DNA from: Actinocrispum wychmicini
GTDB lineage: Bacteria > Actinomycetota > Actinomycetes > Mycobacteriales > Pseudonocardiaceae
NCBI RefSeq assembly: GCF_004345645.1
Contig: NZ_SLWS01000003.1
Location: forward strand, 620,001-684,000
Direction of reading: 5' to 3'
Length of the DNA: 64,000 nt
Every line of letters begins with the position of its first letter. Position 1 is the stretch's first letter. Positions 34,370 through 44,040 of this stretch are shown here, one piece after another. The position numbers and the translations under genes are program-made. Under the pieces are notes generated by a model that was given only the letters and a program-made list of their open reading frames with translations, did not search any database and was not told where the DNA came from.

Positions 34370-35258
34370 GCGTCCCGTTGCCGGCGTCGAGTTCCGCCTC
34401 GGCGCCCAACGGGACGGTGAGCTGACCCGGGCAGTGCCCGAACCCCAACTCCCACACCGTCGGCATCCCCAACGACCCGACCAGGTCCGCCAACACCGCC
34501 TCGACCTGCGCCGGATTGCCGCACTCGGTCCACGACCCGAGCGCGACCCCGGTGACCCCGGTGAACCACTCCGACCGCAGCAACGCGGTGAGGATGCCGT
34601 CGAGCCGATAGGGCGCCTCGGTGACGTCCTCCAACACCAGGATCGCGTTCTCCGGCGCCCGCACCCCCGGCGCGCCCAACTGGGCCGACAGCAGGCTCGC
34701 GTTGCCGCCCACCACCACACCCCGCGCCACCCCGGGCACCATGGTCGCCGACGCCGGCCCGCTCAGCACCCGCACCTCGTCCGGCTCGAACAGGGTGCGC
34801 CGCAGGTGTTCCCGCGCGGTCTCGTCATGCACGAACTTGTCCGACGCGATCATCGGCCCGAACAACGTCACCACGTCCACATACCGCGCGAACGCCGAAT
34901 GCAGCACGGTCACGTCACTGGACCCCAGGAACACCTTCGGCGCCGCCGCGGCCATCGCGTCCCAGTCCACCAGGTCCACCATCCGCAGGCAGCCATAGCC
35001 GCCGCGGGCGCACAGCACCGCGTCGACCGACGGGTCACACCAGGCGTCCTGGAAATCGGCCGCCCGGCCGGCATCCGACCCGGCCAGGTACGGCAACGTC
35101 GGATGGGTGTCCAGGACATGCTTGCCGACCCGCACGTCCAGACCCCACGACTCCAACAGCCGCACCCCACCGGCGAGCAACTGCTCCGGGATCGGACCCG
35201 CCGGAGCCACCACCGCCACCCGCGACCCCGGCCGCAGCCGCGCCGGACGGGCGGTCAC
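34341..35258 (-). CDS. LD-carboxypeptidase, S66 family
   Basis: S66 enzymes cleave the L,D bond of murein tetrapeptides in recycling, or act as MccF-type immunity peptidases. The 305-residue protein has VAPAGPIPEQLLAGG at the N-terminus, CARGGYGCLRMVDLVDW, the nucleophile Ser in LGSSDVTVLH, the Glu in VLEDVTEAPYRLDGIL and the His in GFGHCPGQLTVPLGA. No signal peptide is present, so it is cytoplasmic and recycling is the likelier role. It starts with GTG 17 bp after the S9 peptidase stop, in one operon. Confidence 0.9.
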   Translation of the reverse strand: MTARPARLRPGSRVAVVAPAGPIPEQLLAGGVRLLESWGLDVRVGKHVLDTHPTLPYLAGSDAGRAADFQDAWCDPSVDAVLCARGGYGCLRMVDLVDWDAMAAAAPKVFLGSSDVTVLHSAFARYVDVVTLFGPMIASDKFVHDETAREHLRRTLFEPDEVRVLSGPASATMVPGVARGVVVGGNASLLSAQLGAPGVRAPENAILVLEDVTEAPYRLDGILTALLRSEWFTGVTGVALGSWTECGNPAQVEAVLADLVGSLGMPTVWELGFGHCPGQLTVPLGAEAELDAGNGTLTILEPALR

Positions 35259-35274
35259 GATGCCACCTCGGCGG

Positions 35275-37200
35275 TCACGACCGCAGCTCCAGCACCGGCA
35301 CGTCCGGCGGCACGAACCCGAACACCTGCCCGTAGAACGACACCGCCGCGTGCAGCGACGTGATCAGCGAGTCGGCGCGCCGGAACCCGTGCTGCTCACC
35401 CTCGAACGTCAGGTACGCGTGCGGCACACCCGTGCCCGCCAGGCTCGCCACGAACCGGTTCGCCTGCTCCGGCGGACACACCTGGTCCTCCAGGCCCTGC
35501 AACAGCAGCACCGGCCCGACGAGCTTGTCCACGTGGTACGCGGGGGACCGGTCACGGTACCGGTCGGCGTGCTCGGGCAGCCGGCCGACCAGGCCCTCGA
35601 TGTAGCGGGACTCGAAGTCGTGGGTCTCCCCGCCGCTGCTGGTCCACCCGGACAGGTCCAGCACCGGGTACAGGATCACGGCACACCGGTAGGTGCGCGT
35701 CGACGTCATCGACGCCGCCGAGGTCCAACCACCCGCACTGCCGCCCTGGATCGCCAACCGGTCCGCGTCCGCGGTGCCCTCGGCCGCCAACGCCTCCGCG
35801 ACGGCCGCGCAGTCCTGCACGTCCACCACGCCCCACTGCTCGGTCAACCGCTCCCGGAACGCCCGCCCGTACCCGGTGGAGCCGCCGTAGTTGACCGCGA
35901 CCACCCCGATGCCGCGACTGGTGAAGAACGCGATGTCCAGGTTCAGCACCGCGCCGAACCGGCTGGTCGGGCCACCGTGCGCGAACACCACGTACGGCGG
36001 ACGCTCACCGTCGGGGGCCGCGTGGTCGGGGCTGGTCGGGGGATACACGTACGCCGGGACATCCCGACCGTCCGGGCCGGGGAACACCCGCTCCTGCGGG
36101 ATCGGCAGGTACGCCGGGTCCACCGGCGACTCCTGCGAGGTGTACGCGGTGACCTCGCCGCGCGACAAGTCCAGGCCGACCACCGCGGTCTCCAGGGTGG
36201 GGCTGCCGGCCGCCGAGTACACCACCCCGTTGCCCACCGTCAGGTCCGAGCGCCACGCGGTCAGGTCGGTGTCCACGTCGGTGACCGTGCCGGACCTCTC
36301 GTCCAGGATCGCCAACGACCCCGACCGCAGCACCGCGAACCGGCCCGAGCCCAGGGCGGCGAACCACCGCGGACCGACCCGCCACAGCGCGCCGCCGATC
36401 TCCGCCTCGCCGGGCGCCAGGTTGCGGCTCGACCCGTCCAGGCCGATCCGGAACAGGTTCCACCAGCCGTCCGGGTCGGTCAGCGCGAGCACGTGCCCGG
36501 CGTCCTCCCACTCGACCTGGCACACCGCCTCGCGCGGTCCGCCGGCCAGCACGCGGTGCGGCCCGAACGTCCCGTCCGCCAGGACGTCCGCCACACACAG
36601 CTCGTTGCCGTCCCACGGCATGTTCGGGTGGTCCCACCCGATCCACGCGGCCTTCGTGCCGTCCGGGCTGATCTTCGGGCCGGTCATGAAGTGGTGGCTC
36701 GCGCCCAGCACCCGCGGCTTGTCCGCGCCCAACGCCACCAGGTCGCGGCGGATGTCGGTGGGCAGGTCGCCGGTGACGGTCTCCTGGACGCACCACACCT
36801 CGCCGTCCTGGCCGGGCATCAGGTCGCCGTACCGCAGACCGTGCCGCCGCTGCGGCTCCGGGCTGACCGGCCGGGGCGTGCCCCCCACCTCGGCCACGTA
36901 CACCCGCTGGTCGTCCCAGTTGGTGAACACCACCTGGGTCGCCGACAGCCGTGTCCACGGCCGCCCGCCGTACTCGTGCAGCCGGTTGCGGACGTTCCAC
37001 TCGGCGGACAGCACGTCCACCGGTTTCCCGTCCGGCGCGGCGCGGACCAACGCGACCCGCCCGTTCTCCGTCGGGCGGCTCTCCGCCCACCACACCTCAC
37101 CGAAAGACCATTCCACCCAGTCCGGACCACCGCCCGCGGCCGCCGCGTCGGCGGCACTCACAGGGGACTTCCACGCGCCATACGGCAGGATTTCGCGCAC
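35275..37200 (-). CDS. prolyl-oligopeptidase-family serine peptidase (S9)
   Basis: The 641-residue protein has an N-terminal beta-propeller (about 20-380) and a C-terminal alpha/beta hydrolase domain. The nucleophile is Ser488 in GGSAGGW. An acidic residue lies around LEDQVCPP, and the His is in EGEQHGFRR. VFAHGGPTSRFG marks the oxyanion region. These are dipeptidyl-aminopeptidase or acylaminoacyl-peptidase-like enzymes, cytoplasmic here because no signal peptide is seen. It is the first gene of a pair with the S66 carboxypeptidase, divergent from DUF3090 with 110 bp between them. Confidence 0.92.
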   Translation of the reverse strand: MREILPYGAWKSPVSAADAAAAGGGPDWVEWSFGEVWWAESRPTENGRVALVRAAPDGKPVDVLSAEWNVRNRLHEYGGRPWTRLSATQVVFTNWDDQRVYVAEVGGTPRPVSPEPQRRHGLRYGDLMPGQDGEVWCVQETVTGDLPTDIRRDLVALGADKPRVLGASHHFMTGPKISPDGTKAAWIGWDHPNMPWDGNELCVADVLADGTFGPHRVLAGGPREAVCQVEWEDAGHVLALTDPDGWWNLFRIGLDGSSRNLAPGEAEIGGALWRVGPRWFAALGSGRFAVLRSGSLAILDERSGTVTDVDTDLTAWRSDLTVGNGVVYSAAGSPTLETAVVGLDLSRGEVTAYTSQESPVDPAYLPIPQERVFPGPDGRDVPAYVYPPTSPDHAAPDGERPPYVVFAHGGPTSRFGAVLNLDIAFFTSRGIGVVAVNYGGSTGYGRAFRERLTEQWGVVDVQDCAAVAEALAAEGTADADRLAIQGGSAGGWTSAASMTSTRTYRCAVILYPVLDLSGWTSSGGETHDFESRYIEGLVGRLPEHADRYRDRSPAYHVDKLVGPVLLLQGLEDQVCPPEQANRFVASLAGTGVPHAYLTFEGEQHGFRRADSLITSLHAAVSFYGQVFGFVPPDVPVLELRS

Positions 37201-37310
37201 ACGCCGACAGTACTGGTGTACTGCTTACGGGTCACGAGGTGTGAACCGCGTGTCAACTTGCGTGGCCGGGCTGCTCGGTGCCGGCCGCGTACCCTAGGGT
37301 CGAGGGTGCC

Positions 37311-37877
37311 ATGGCTCGTGTCATACATGTCTTCCGTCAGCCCGACCGGTTCATCGCCGGCACAGTCGGGCAGCCCGGCGATCGCACGTTCTACCTGCAG
37401 GCGTCCCAGGACGCCCGGACGGTCAGCGTCAGCCTGGAGAAACAGCAAGTCGTCGTGCTCGCCGAACGCATCGGCTCGTTGCTGGAGGAGGTCGGCCGCC
37501 GGTTCGGCGCCGAAGTCCCCGACGACGCCCCGGACGACCAGTTCGACCACGAACCGCTGCGGGTGCCCCTGGAGGAGGAGTTCCGGGTCGGCACCATGGG
37601 TCTCGGGTGGGACGCCGAGACCCGCGCGGTGGTGATCGAACTGCTCGCCGTGTCCGAGGCCGAGGTGGACGAGGCGGTCGTGCTCGACGACACCGAGGAA
37701 GGCCCGGACGCGGTCCGCGTGTTCCTCAGCCCAGCCGGCGCCAAGGCCTTCGCCGACCGCGCCGACCGGGTGGTGCGTGCCGGCCGTAAACCGTGCCCGC
37801 TGTGCGGCGAACCGCTCGACCCCGACGGGCACGTGTGTCCCCGGCAGAACGGTTACCGCAGAAGCGAAGAGGGCTGA
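37311..37877 (+). CDS. DUF3090 family protein
   Basis: The 188-residue protein starts MARVIHVFRQPDRFIAGTVGQPGDRTFYLQA, the invariant opening of DUF3090, and ends in a zinc-ribbon-like CPLCGEP...HVCPRQNGY. The middle is acidic. It is conserved in actinobacteria, nearly always directly before the SCO1664-family gene as here (4-bp gap). The pair has no proven function. ATG 37311 follows GAGGGTGCC. Confidence 0.92.
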   Translation: MARVIHVFRQPDRFIAGTVGQPGDRTFYLQASQDARTVSVSLEKQQVVVLAERIGSLLEEVGRRFGAEVPDDAPDDQFDHEPLRVPLEEEFRVGTMGLGWDAETRAVVIELLAVSEAEVDEAVVLDDTEEGPDAVRVFLSPAGAKAFADRADRVVRAGRKPCPLCGEPLDPDGHVCPRQNGYRRSEEG

Positions 37878-37881
37878 GCAC

Positions 37882-38676
37882 GTGCACGCGACCGACCCGG
37901 CGGCTCTCGAGCTGATCACCCGGGGCGAGATCGACGTGGAAGGCCGTCTCGTGGACGCCTCCAACGCGACCCTGTACTGCTCCATCAGCCACAACGGCAT
38001 CACCGCGCACTGCGTGTACAAACCCGTCGGCGGCGAACGCGCCCTCTGGGACTTCCCGGACGGCACCCTGGCCGGCCGGGAAGTCGCCGCGTACCTGGTG
38101 TCCTCGGCGTCCGGGCTGGACCTGGTGCCGCCCACAGTGCTGCGGCACGGCCCGTTCGGCACCGGCATGGTCCAGCTGTGGGTGGACACCAAGGAAGGCG
38201 ACGACCTGGTCGACGTCCTGCCACCCGACGACGTGCCCGACGGGTGGCGGCGGGTGCTGCGCGCGCACGACCGGTTCGGCGAGCCCGCCGTACTCGCCCA
38301 CGCCGAGCACCCCAGCGTGAAACTGATGGCCGCGTTGGACATCGTGATCAACAACGCCGACCGCAAAGGCGGCCACGTCCTGCACGGCACCGACGGCCGC
38401 GTCTACGGCGTCGACCACGGCATCTGCATGCACACCGAGAACAAACTCCGCACGGTGCTGTGGGGTTTCATGGGCGAGATGATCCCCGAGGAGGCCGTCG
38501 ACGGCCTCGCCCGGCTGAGACCGATGCTCGACGCCGACCTGGGGGAGCAGCTGCAGCCGCACATCACCCGCCGTGAGATCCGCGCCCTGCGCGCCCGCAC
38601 CGACAAGTTGCTGCGTGATCCGGTGTACCCGGAACCCAACCCGGACGGACGCCCCATTCCCTGGCCCGCGTTCTAG
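37882..38676 (+). CDS. SCO1664-family (PI3/4-kinase-like fold) protein
   Basis: The 264-residue protein contains CVYKPVGGERALWDFPDGTLAGREVAAY, MAALDIVINNADRKGGHVLHG and VYGVDHGICMH. These resemble the ATP-binding Lys, catalytic NxDRK-like and DHG loops of phosphatidylinositol-kinase-like folds. A true kinase activity is unproven. It begins with GTG 37882 immediately after DUF3090, and the two genes form a conserved actinobacterial pair. The long hairpin downstream ends the unit. Confidence 0.9.
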   Translation: MHATDPAALELITRGEIDVEGRLVDASNATLYCSISHNGITAHCVYKPVGGERALWDFPDGTLAGREVAAYLVSSASGLDLVPPTVLRHGPFGTGMVQLWVDTKEGDDLVDVLPPDDVPDGWRRVLRAHDRFGEPAVLAHAEHPSVKLMAALDIVINNADRKGGHVLHGTDGRVYGVDHGICMHTENKLRTVLWGFMGEMIPEEAVDGLARLRPMLDADLGEQLQPHITRREIRALRARTDKLLRDPVYPEPNPDGRPIPWPAF

Positions 38677-38694
38677 CCGGTCGGAAACAATGAA

Positions 38695-38761
38695 CGAAGG
38701 CCCGGCCCCTGACGGCTCATCCCTCTGACGGATCTGACGGAGCCGTCCCTCCGGGCCTTCG
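38695..38761 (+). terminator. nested hairpin terminator
   Basis: An outer 11-bp stem (38695-38705 with 38751-38761) encloses an inner 8-bp stem (38711-38718 with 38740-38747). It starts 19 bp after the SCO1664-family stop codon. The interior repeats TGACGG three times. No T tract follows. The size is unusual for a simple terminator. Confidence 0.6.
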
Positions 38762-38879
38762 CGTGGGTCACTGTGCCCGGCTGATCGTGGACAGACTCTG
38801 AACGGCTGTTGAATGGGCTGCTCAGAGCCGGTATTCAGGCAATGTGGGTCCGGGTGGGAGACGAAGGGGGCGACCACAC

Positions 38880-41800
38880 GTGAACGTCGAGGTTCGGGTC
38901 CTGGGTGACGTCGAGGTCCGCATCGAGGACCACCCGGTCGATATCGGACATTCCCGGCAACTGGTGGTGTTGGCGGGGCTGCTGGTCGACGCGAACCGGG
39001 TCGTCTCGATCGATCAACTGGTGGACCGGGTGTGGGGAGAGCAACCGCCGCGCCGCGCGCGGGGAACGTTGTCGACCTACCTCACCCGCCTGAGACAGGG
39101 GCTGGCTGCCGCCCCGGACGTCACCATCGCCCGACGCCCCGGCGGCTACGCCCTCACCGTCGAACCCGAACTGGTGGACCTGCACCGCTTTCGCCAGCTC
39201 ATCAACCAGGCACACGACGCCGACGACGAGCACGCGCTGGCGTCGCTGGACCAGGCTTTGCAGTTGTGGCGTGGGGATGCCTTCGCGCACCTGGACAGCC
39301 CCTGGCTGGGCACCGTTCGCGAGGCGCTCAACCGGGAACGGTTCGCCGCCCAGCTCGACCACAACGACCTCCACCTACGCCGCGGCGGCCACGCCCGGCT
39401 GCTACCGGACTTGACCGCGCAGGCCAGCGAGCATCCGTGGGATGAACGCCTCGCCGCCCAACTCATGCTCGCCCTGTACCGCGCCGGCCGCCAAACCGAG
39501 GCCCTACAAGCCTTTCACGACACCAAACGACGGTTGTCCGAAGACCTGGGCGTCGATCCCGGAGCGGAACTCCGCGAACTGCACACGCGGATCCTGCGCG
39601 GCACAGCGGATCTGCCCAAGCAGCCCGCCGCCCCCATGGGGCGCAACGACCTGCCGGGCGACGTCGCCGACTTCACCGGCCGCGAGCAGGAATTACACCG
39701 GCTGCTCGCTGTCCTGCCGGATCGCCACGACGACACCGCAGCCAGGACGGTCGTCATCGAGGCCATCGACGGCATGGCCGGCGTCGGGAAGACCACTCTC
39801 GCCGTCCACACCGCCCACCAGCTGGTTCAGCGGTATCCCGACGCCCAGTTGTTCATCGACCTGCACGGCCACACCACAGACCAGCAAGCCCTCGACCCGA
39901 TGGCCGCCCTGGACACGTTGCTGCGCGCCCTGAACGTCCCGGGCGAACGCATCCCGCACACCCTGGATGCCCGCGCGGCGCTCTGGCGCGCGGAACTGGC
40001 CACCCGCACCGCCCTGGTGGTCCTGGACAACGCCTACGACATCACCCAGATCCGCCTGCTGCTGCCCGGCAGCCCACGCTGCCTGACCCTGATCACCAGC
40101 CGCCGGCGACTCCTCGGCCTGGACGGCGCCAACGTCCTGTCCCTAGACGTCCTGCCCCGCGCCGAGGCCGTCACCCTGTTCACCCGCATCCTCACCGATC
40201 ACCGCGCCGCCGCGGAGCCCGACGCGGTCAACGAGGTCATGGAACTGTGCGGCGATCTCCCCTTGGCGATCCGCGTGGCAGCCGCCCGGCTACGCACCCG
40301 ACCCGCCTGGACCATCAGCCACCTGGCCGACCGGCTCCGCGACGGACACCGCCGCCTCGCCGAGCTCTCCGCCGAAGATCGCAGTGTCGCCGCCACGTTC
40401 TCGCTGTCCTACCAACACCTCACCGCGGACCAACAACGCCTGTTCCGACTGTTGGGCCTGCACCCCGGCCACGACATCGACGCCTACGCCGCCGCGGCGC
40501 TGGCCGACATTCCCCTGGACATGGCCGAGAACCTGCTGGAATCCCTGGTCGACGCGCACCTGCTGCTACAACCTCGACGTGGTCGGTACCGCTTCCACGA
40601 CCTCCTGCGCCACCACGCCCACCAGACCGCCTGCGACACCGACCCCGAACCGGACCGACGCGCCGCCCTCGACCGGCTCTTCGGCCACTACGCGTACACC
40701 ACCTCGGTCGCGATGGATCTGGCCCATCCGTGGGACGCGACCTACCCGTGGGAGGCCGATCAACGCCGCCGCCCACCGGCCACCGACACACCCACACCGT
40801 CCCTCGACGACGACGTCCAAGCGGTGCGCTGGCTGGACACCGAACTGGACAACCTCCTGGCCGCCGCCCACCACGCCGCCGGCCACGGCCGGCCCGACCA
40901 CACCAGCGAGCAGGCGACCGCCCTGCACAGGCACCTGCACATCCGAGGCCGCGACACCGCCGCACGCGCCCTGAACGACCTCGCACTCCACCGCGCCCGC
41001 GAGACGGGCAACCGCCTCGGCGAACTCAACGCCCTGCTTGCGCTCGCCACCATCCACACCTGGCAAGGCCGGCCCGAACAGGCCGCCGACAGTTCCCAGC
41101 AGGCGCTGGCCATCGCCCTCGAAGCCGGCAACCGCACTGGCGAGCAACTCGCGCTGCACGCCCTCGGTGACGCCCACAAGGCGCGTAACCAGTTCGCACC
41201 GGCCACCGACTACCTCAAGCAGGCGCTGGCCATCGCCCTCCAAACCGGCAACCGCATCGCCGAACAGGACGTACTCCTCTGTCTGGGCCGAATCCATCGA
41301 TCGCTGAGGCGGTATGAGGAAGCCACCGACTGCTACCGGCGGGTGCTGGCCATCGACCGTGACCTCAGCCACCACAGTGGCCAACAAAGCGCGCTGCAGG
41401 GCCTCGGCGACGTCCACTGGCTCCAAGGGCGACACCAATCGGCCGCCGACACCTACCGGCAGGTGCTGGCCATGGCCCGCGCCACCGGCAACCCGATTCG
41501 CGAACAGTTCGCACTGTGCGGCCTCGGCAACGTCCACCGGGAGCTGGGTCAGTTCGAGTTGGCAGCCGACTACTGCCAGCAGGCGCTGACCATCGCCCAC
41601 AGCACGGGGGACCCCGAATGCCAGTTCGAGGCCCACCAAGGACTCGGCCGAATCTCGCAGGCGACCGGCGACCACCTCCAGGCCCTCGACCACCATCACA
41701 CCGCGCTTGACCTGGCCACCGACCTCGGCCACCCCGCCGACCAGGCACGTGCCCACGACGGCCTCGCCCATGCCCACCAGGCCCTCGGCGACACCACCCG

Positions 41801-41924
41801 GAGCCGCCGCCACTGGCAGGCCGCCCTGGACATCCTCACCGGACTCGACCTCGGCCACGCCGACGAACCTGGCCTCACCACCGCCACCATCCGGACCCAC
41901 CTGGCCGCCGGCGCCAATCCCTGA
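38880..41924 (+). CDS. AfsR-like SARP regulator with NB-ARC and TPR domains
   Basis: The 1014-residue protein has an OmpR-like winged helix (residues 1-90), then a bacterial transcriptional activation domain (about 95-245). An NB-ARC-type STAND ATPase follows, with its P-loop GMAGVGKTT (Lys304) and LVVLDNAYD as Walker B. About seven tetratricopeptide repeats built on QALAIALxxGNR fill about 690-1000. In Streptomyces AfsR is a kinase-controlled activator of secondary metabolism. No biosynthetic cluster lies beside it here. GTG 38880 starts VNVEVRVLGDVEV, the usual start; the frame from 38844 is not used. Confidence 0.93.
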   Translation: MNVEVRVLGDVEVRIEDHPVDIGHSRQLVVLAGLLVDANRVVSIDQLVDRVWGEQPPRRARGTLSTYLTRLRQGLAAAPDVTIARRPGGYALTVEPELVDLHRFRQLINQAHDADDEHALASLDQALQLWRGDAFAHLDSPWLGTVREALNRERFAAQLDHNDLHLRRGGHARLLPDLTAQASEHPWDERLAAQLMLALYRAGRQTEALQAFHDTKRRLSEDLGVDPGAELRELHTRILRGTADLPKQPAAPMGRNDLPGDVADFTGREQELHRLLAVLPDRHDDTAARTVVIEAIDGMAGVGKTTLAVHTAHQLVQRYPDAQLFIDLHGHTTDQQALDPMAALDTLLRALNVPGERIPHTLDARAALWRAELATRTALVVLDNAYDITQIRLLLPGSPRCLTLITSRRRLLGLDGANVLSLDVLPRAEAVTLFTRILTDHRAAAEPDAVNEVMELCGDLPLAIRVAAARLRTRPAWTISHLADRLRDGHRRLAELSAEDRSVAATFSLSYQHLTADQQRLFRLLGLHPGHDIDAYAAAALADIPLDMAENLLESLVDAHLLLQPRRGRYRFHDLLRHHAHQTACDTDPEPDRRAALDRLFGHYAYTTSVAMDLAHPWDATYPWEADQRRRPPATDTPTPSLDDDVQAVRWLDTELDNLLAAAHHAAGHGRPDHTSEQATALHRHLHIRGRDTAARALNDLALHRARETGNRLGELNALLALATIHTWQGRPEQAADSSQQALAIALEAGNRTGEQLALHALGDAHKARNQFAPATDYLKQALAIALQTGNRIAEQDVLLCLGRIHRSLRRYEEATDCYRRVLAIDRDLSHHSGQQSALQGLGDVHWLQGRHQSAADTYRQVLAMARATGNPIREQFALCGLGNVHRELGQFELAADYCQQALTIAHSTGDPECQFEAHQGLGRISQATGDHLQALDHHHTALDLATDLGHPADQARAHDGLAHAHQALGDTTRSRRHWQAALDILTGLDLGHADEPGLTTATIRTHLAAGANP

Positions 41925-41980
41925 CCGGTGATCTCATCCGCGTCATCGCGATCTCATCTTCGGTGGTTACCGTCCGGGGT

Positions 41981-42958
41981 ATGAAGAGACTCGCTGTGGT
42001 GGTCACGGCTGGTGCGGCCGTGTTGGGGCTGGCCGGCTGCGGCCCGGCCGAACGTCCGTGGGCGCTCAGCCCGACCGGTGTCACCTCCGAGTCGACCACC
42101 GCGCCGCCCACGACGTCGTCCACCAGCGAGACCCGCAGCAGCAGCTTCACGCCGTCCACCTCCAGCGAGAGGACGAGCGCCCTGCCGACCCCCGACGGGG
42201 ACGTCCGCAACGACCCCTTGCTCGGCGGCAACCCGGTGACTCTGGAACAAGGTGTCGGCGTCGGGCAGGTCGACTGCCAGTTGCCGGGCTGGCGCAACAA
42301 CCCGGACGCGAACCAGGCCTACTACCAGGCTGCCATCGGCTGCCTTGACAACGCCTGGCGGCCGACCCTGTCGCACTTCGGCGAGACCCTGGAGTCGCCG
42401 CGGCTGTGGGCCGGCGCGAACGCGCAGACCTACGACGGGGCCTGCGCGTCCGGGGAACGCAACCGGGAGGCGTTCTACTGCGGCCAGGACCAGACGATCG
42501 TGATGCCGTTCGACACCATGAACTCGCTCACCGGCAGCGCGAACGGCGCCGGCGCGGCGTTCGCGGTGATATCCCACGAGTACGGCCACCACCTGCAGCA
42601 ACAGACCAGAGTGTTGGCGCAGTACTCGGCGCAGCGGACTGCGGCGGGCTGGGACAGCGGGCCCGGCCTGCAGATGTCGCGGCAGCTGGAACTGCAGGCG
42701 TGGTGTTTCTCCGGCATGTTCTTCGGTGTCAACCTCGGGCGCGGCTCGATCTCCCAGGACCTGTGGCGCAAGGCCGCCAACAACAACAGCGGCGCCGGCG
42801 ACCGGCGCGGCGAGGCCCGACAGCACGGCACCAATCAGAACGTGAGCAACTGGTTCGGCTGGGGGTTCAGTCCCACCCTGGACCGCAACCAACGGCCGGC
42901 GCCGTCGACCTACGAATGCAACCCGTGGGCCGCCCGCGACAACGGGTGGATCCAATAG
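41981..42958 (+). CDS. neutral zinc metallopeptidase lipoprotein (YpfJ family)
   Basis: MKRLAVVVTAGAAVLG ends in the lipobox LAGC, and a 60-residue Ser/Thr linker follows. The catalytic domain contains QTIVMPFD and the zincin motif SHEYGHHLQQ (HExxH). The next conserved family block usually reads ELQADC; here it is ELQAWC, so the Asp is replaced by Trp while the Glu is kept. It would act at the cell surface on unknown proteins. ATG 41981 is used instead of 41963. It ends 2 bp before the stop of the convergent gene. Confidence 0.85.
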   Translation: MKRLAVVVTAGAAVLGLAGCGPAERPWALSPTGVTSESTTAPPTTSSTSETRSSSFTPSTSSERTSALPTPDGDVRNDPLLGGNPVTLEQGVGVGQVDCQLPGWRNNPDANQAYYQAAIGCLDNAWRPTLSHFGETLESPRLWAGANAQTYDGACASGERNREAFYCGQDQTIVMPFDTMNSLTGSANGAGAAFAVISHEYGHHLQQQTRVLAQYSAQRTAAGWDSGPGLQMSRQLELQAWCFSGMFFGVNLGRGSISQDLWRKAANNNSGAGDRRGEARQHGTNQNVSNWFGWGFSPTLDRNQRPAPSTYECNPWAARDNGWIQ

Positions 42959-42960
42959 GG

Positions 42961-43995
42961 CTAGATCAGATCCGCCGCTCGGGTGGCTGCCGCCAGCATG
43001 TCCGGGTTTCCGGTGCGGGCGAACGACTCCACGGCCGTGTCCGCGAACTTGATCACGTGCTCGTCGCCGTGCTCCACCGCACGCGCGAACACCGCGTCCA
43101 CGTCCGTCGACCCCGCCGGCAGGGTGTCCCGTGGCTGCGGTTCGGGCGTGTACCAGGACGTGATCGCCGCGGCCGTCGCCCACGCCGCGGTCAGGCTCTG
43201 CGCCCACAGGGTCTCCGGCAACGCGGGCAGCGTGTGCAGCACCGCGTTCGGCGCAGTCGCCGCGTGCACCAACAGCACCCGCTGCCCGTGCCCGTAGGTC
43301 AGGTAGCGCAGCGTCGCGGCGTCGACGAGGTCCGCCAACTGTGACCGAGTCTGCTCGGGACCGGCCGGGGCGGTGAGCGCCGCCAACGACGGCGACCAGT
43401 CCGGCATCTCCGCCAACTGCCCGAGCCGGCTCGCGATAGTGCCTTCCTGTCGGGGGATCCGGGGCACGGCGGCCAACGCGTCCGCCACCTCCAGGTCACC
43501 GGACGGCGGCACCACACCCGGCACCAGCACCGACCGCGCCGCCCAATAGGCCAAGGCGTGCGCCAACTCGGTGACCGCCTGCGGCCCTTCGCCGCCGCCG
43601 AGCAGGGTCCGCACCGCATGCCCGGTCCGGATCACCCCGTGCGTCGCACCCGCCACGATTCCCGGAAGTAACCGCGGCCACCACGTCACCAACACCTCAC
43701 GCCACGGCCGCTCGGCGACCTCGGCGGTCAGGTACGCCGTCCAGTCGCCGATTCGCCGCGCGTCGCCGAGCGCTTCGCGCCACGTGTCGTGCGTGACCGG
43801 GTCACTCGCCGACGGCAGATCCTCCAGCCGCCGCACGTACCGGTCCACCCAGCCGCCGACTTCTTCGGCGTGGCCGCGGCGCACCAACGCCTCCACCGCC
43901 ATCGGTCCGTGGTTGGTCAGCCAGTTCTCGCCACCGAACTCCGGGCCGGTGCGGTGCAACCGCTGATACGCCTCCGCAAGAACATCCCCAGTCAT
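42961..43995 (-). CDS. questin oxidase-like protein (DUF4243)
   Basis: The 344-residue protein begins with EAYQRLHRTGPEFGGENWLTNHGPMAVEALVRRG, the signature of the questin-oxidase-like family. It continues with RPWREVLVTWWPRLLPG and GATHGVIRTGHAVR, whose conserved His residues fit a metal- or cofactor-independent oxygenase fold. Fungal members cleave the anthraquinone ring of questin; bacterial members have no defined substrate. It is divergent from the DUF3097 gene with 45 bp between them. Confidence 0.85.
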   Translation of the reverse strand: MTGDVLAEAYQRLHRTGPEFGGENWLTNHGPMAVEALVRRGHAEEVGGWVDRYVRRLEDLPSASDPVTHDTWREALGDARRIGDWTAYLTAEVAERPWREVLVTWWPRLLPGIVAGATHGVIRTGHAVRTLLGGGEGPQAVTELAHALAYWAARSVLVPGVVPPSGDLEVADALAAVPRIPRQEGTIASRLGQLAEMPDWSPSLAALTAPAGPEQTRSQLADLVDAATLRYLTYGHGQRVLLVHAATAPNAVLHTLPALPETLWAQSLTAAWATAAAITSWYTPEPQPRDTLPAGSTDVDAVFARAVEHGDEHVIKFADTAVESFARTGNPDMLAAATRAADLI

Positions 43996-44040
43996 GCGTC
44001 CTTCCTACACCGCGGAGTCGTGGTGCAGTAGTTTTCGGCG

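Noticed and set aside
35107..37635. 842-codon plus-strand frame over the S9 peptidase
   Set aside because: Arg/Pro/His-rich shadow of the real minus-strand gene, with no domains.
41050..41800. Regularly spaced repeats that look like a repeat array
   Set aside because: They are in-frame codons of the TPR units in the AfsR-like gene, not a CRISPR or tandem DNA repeat.
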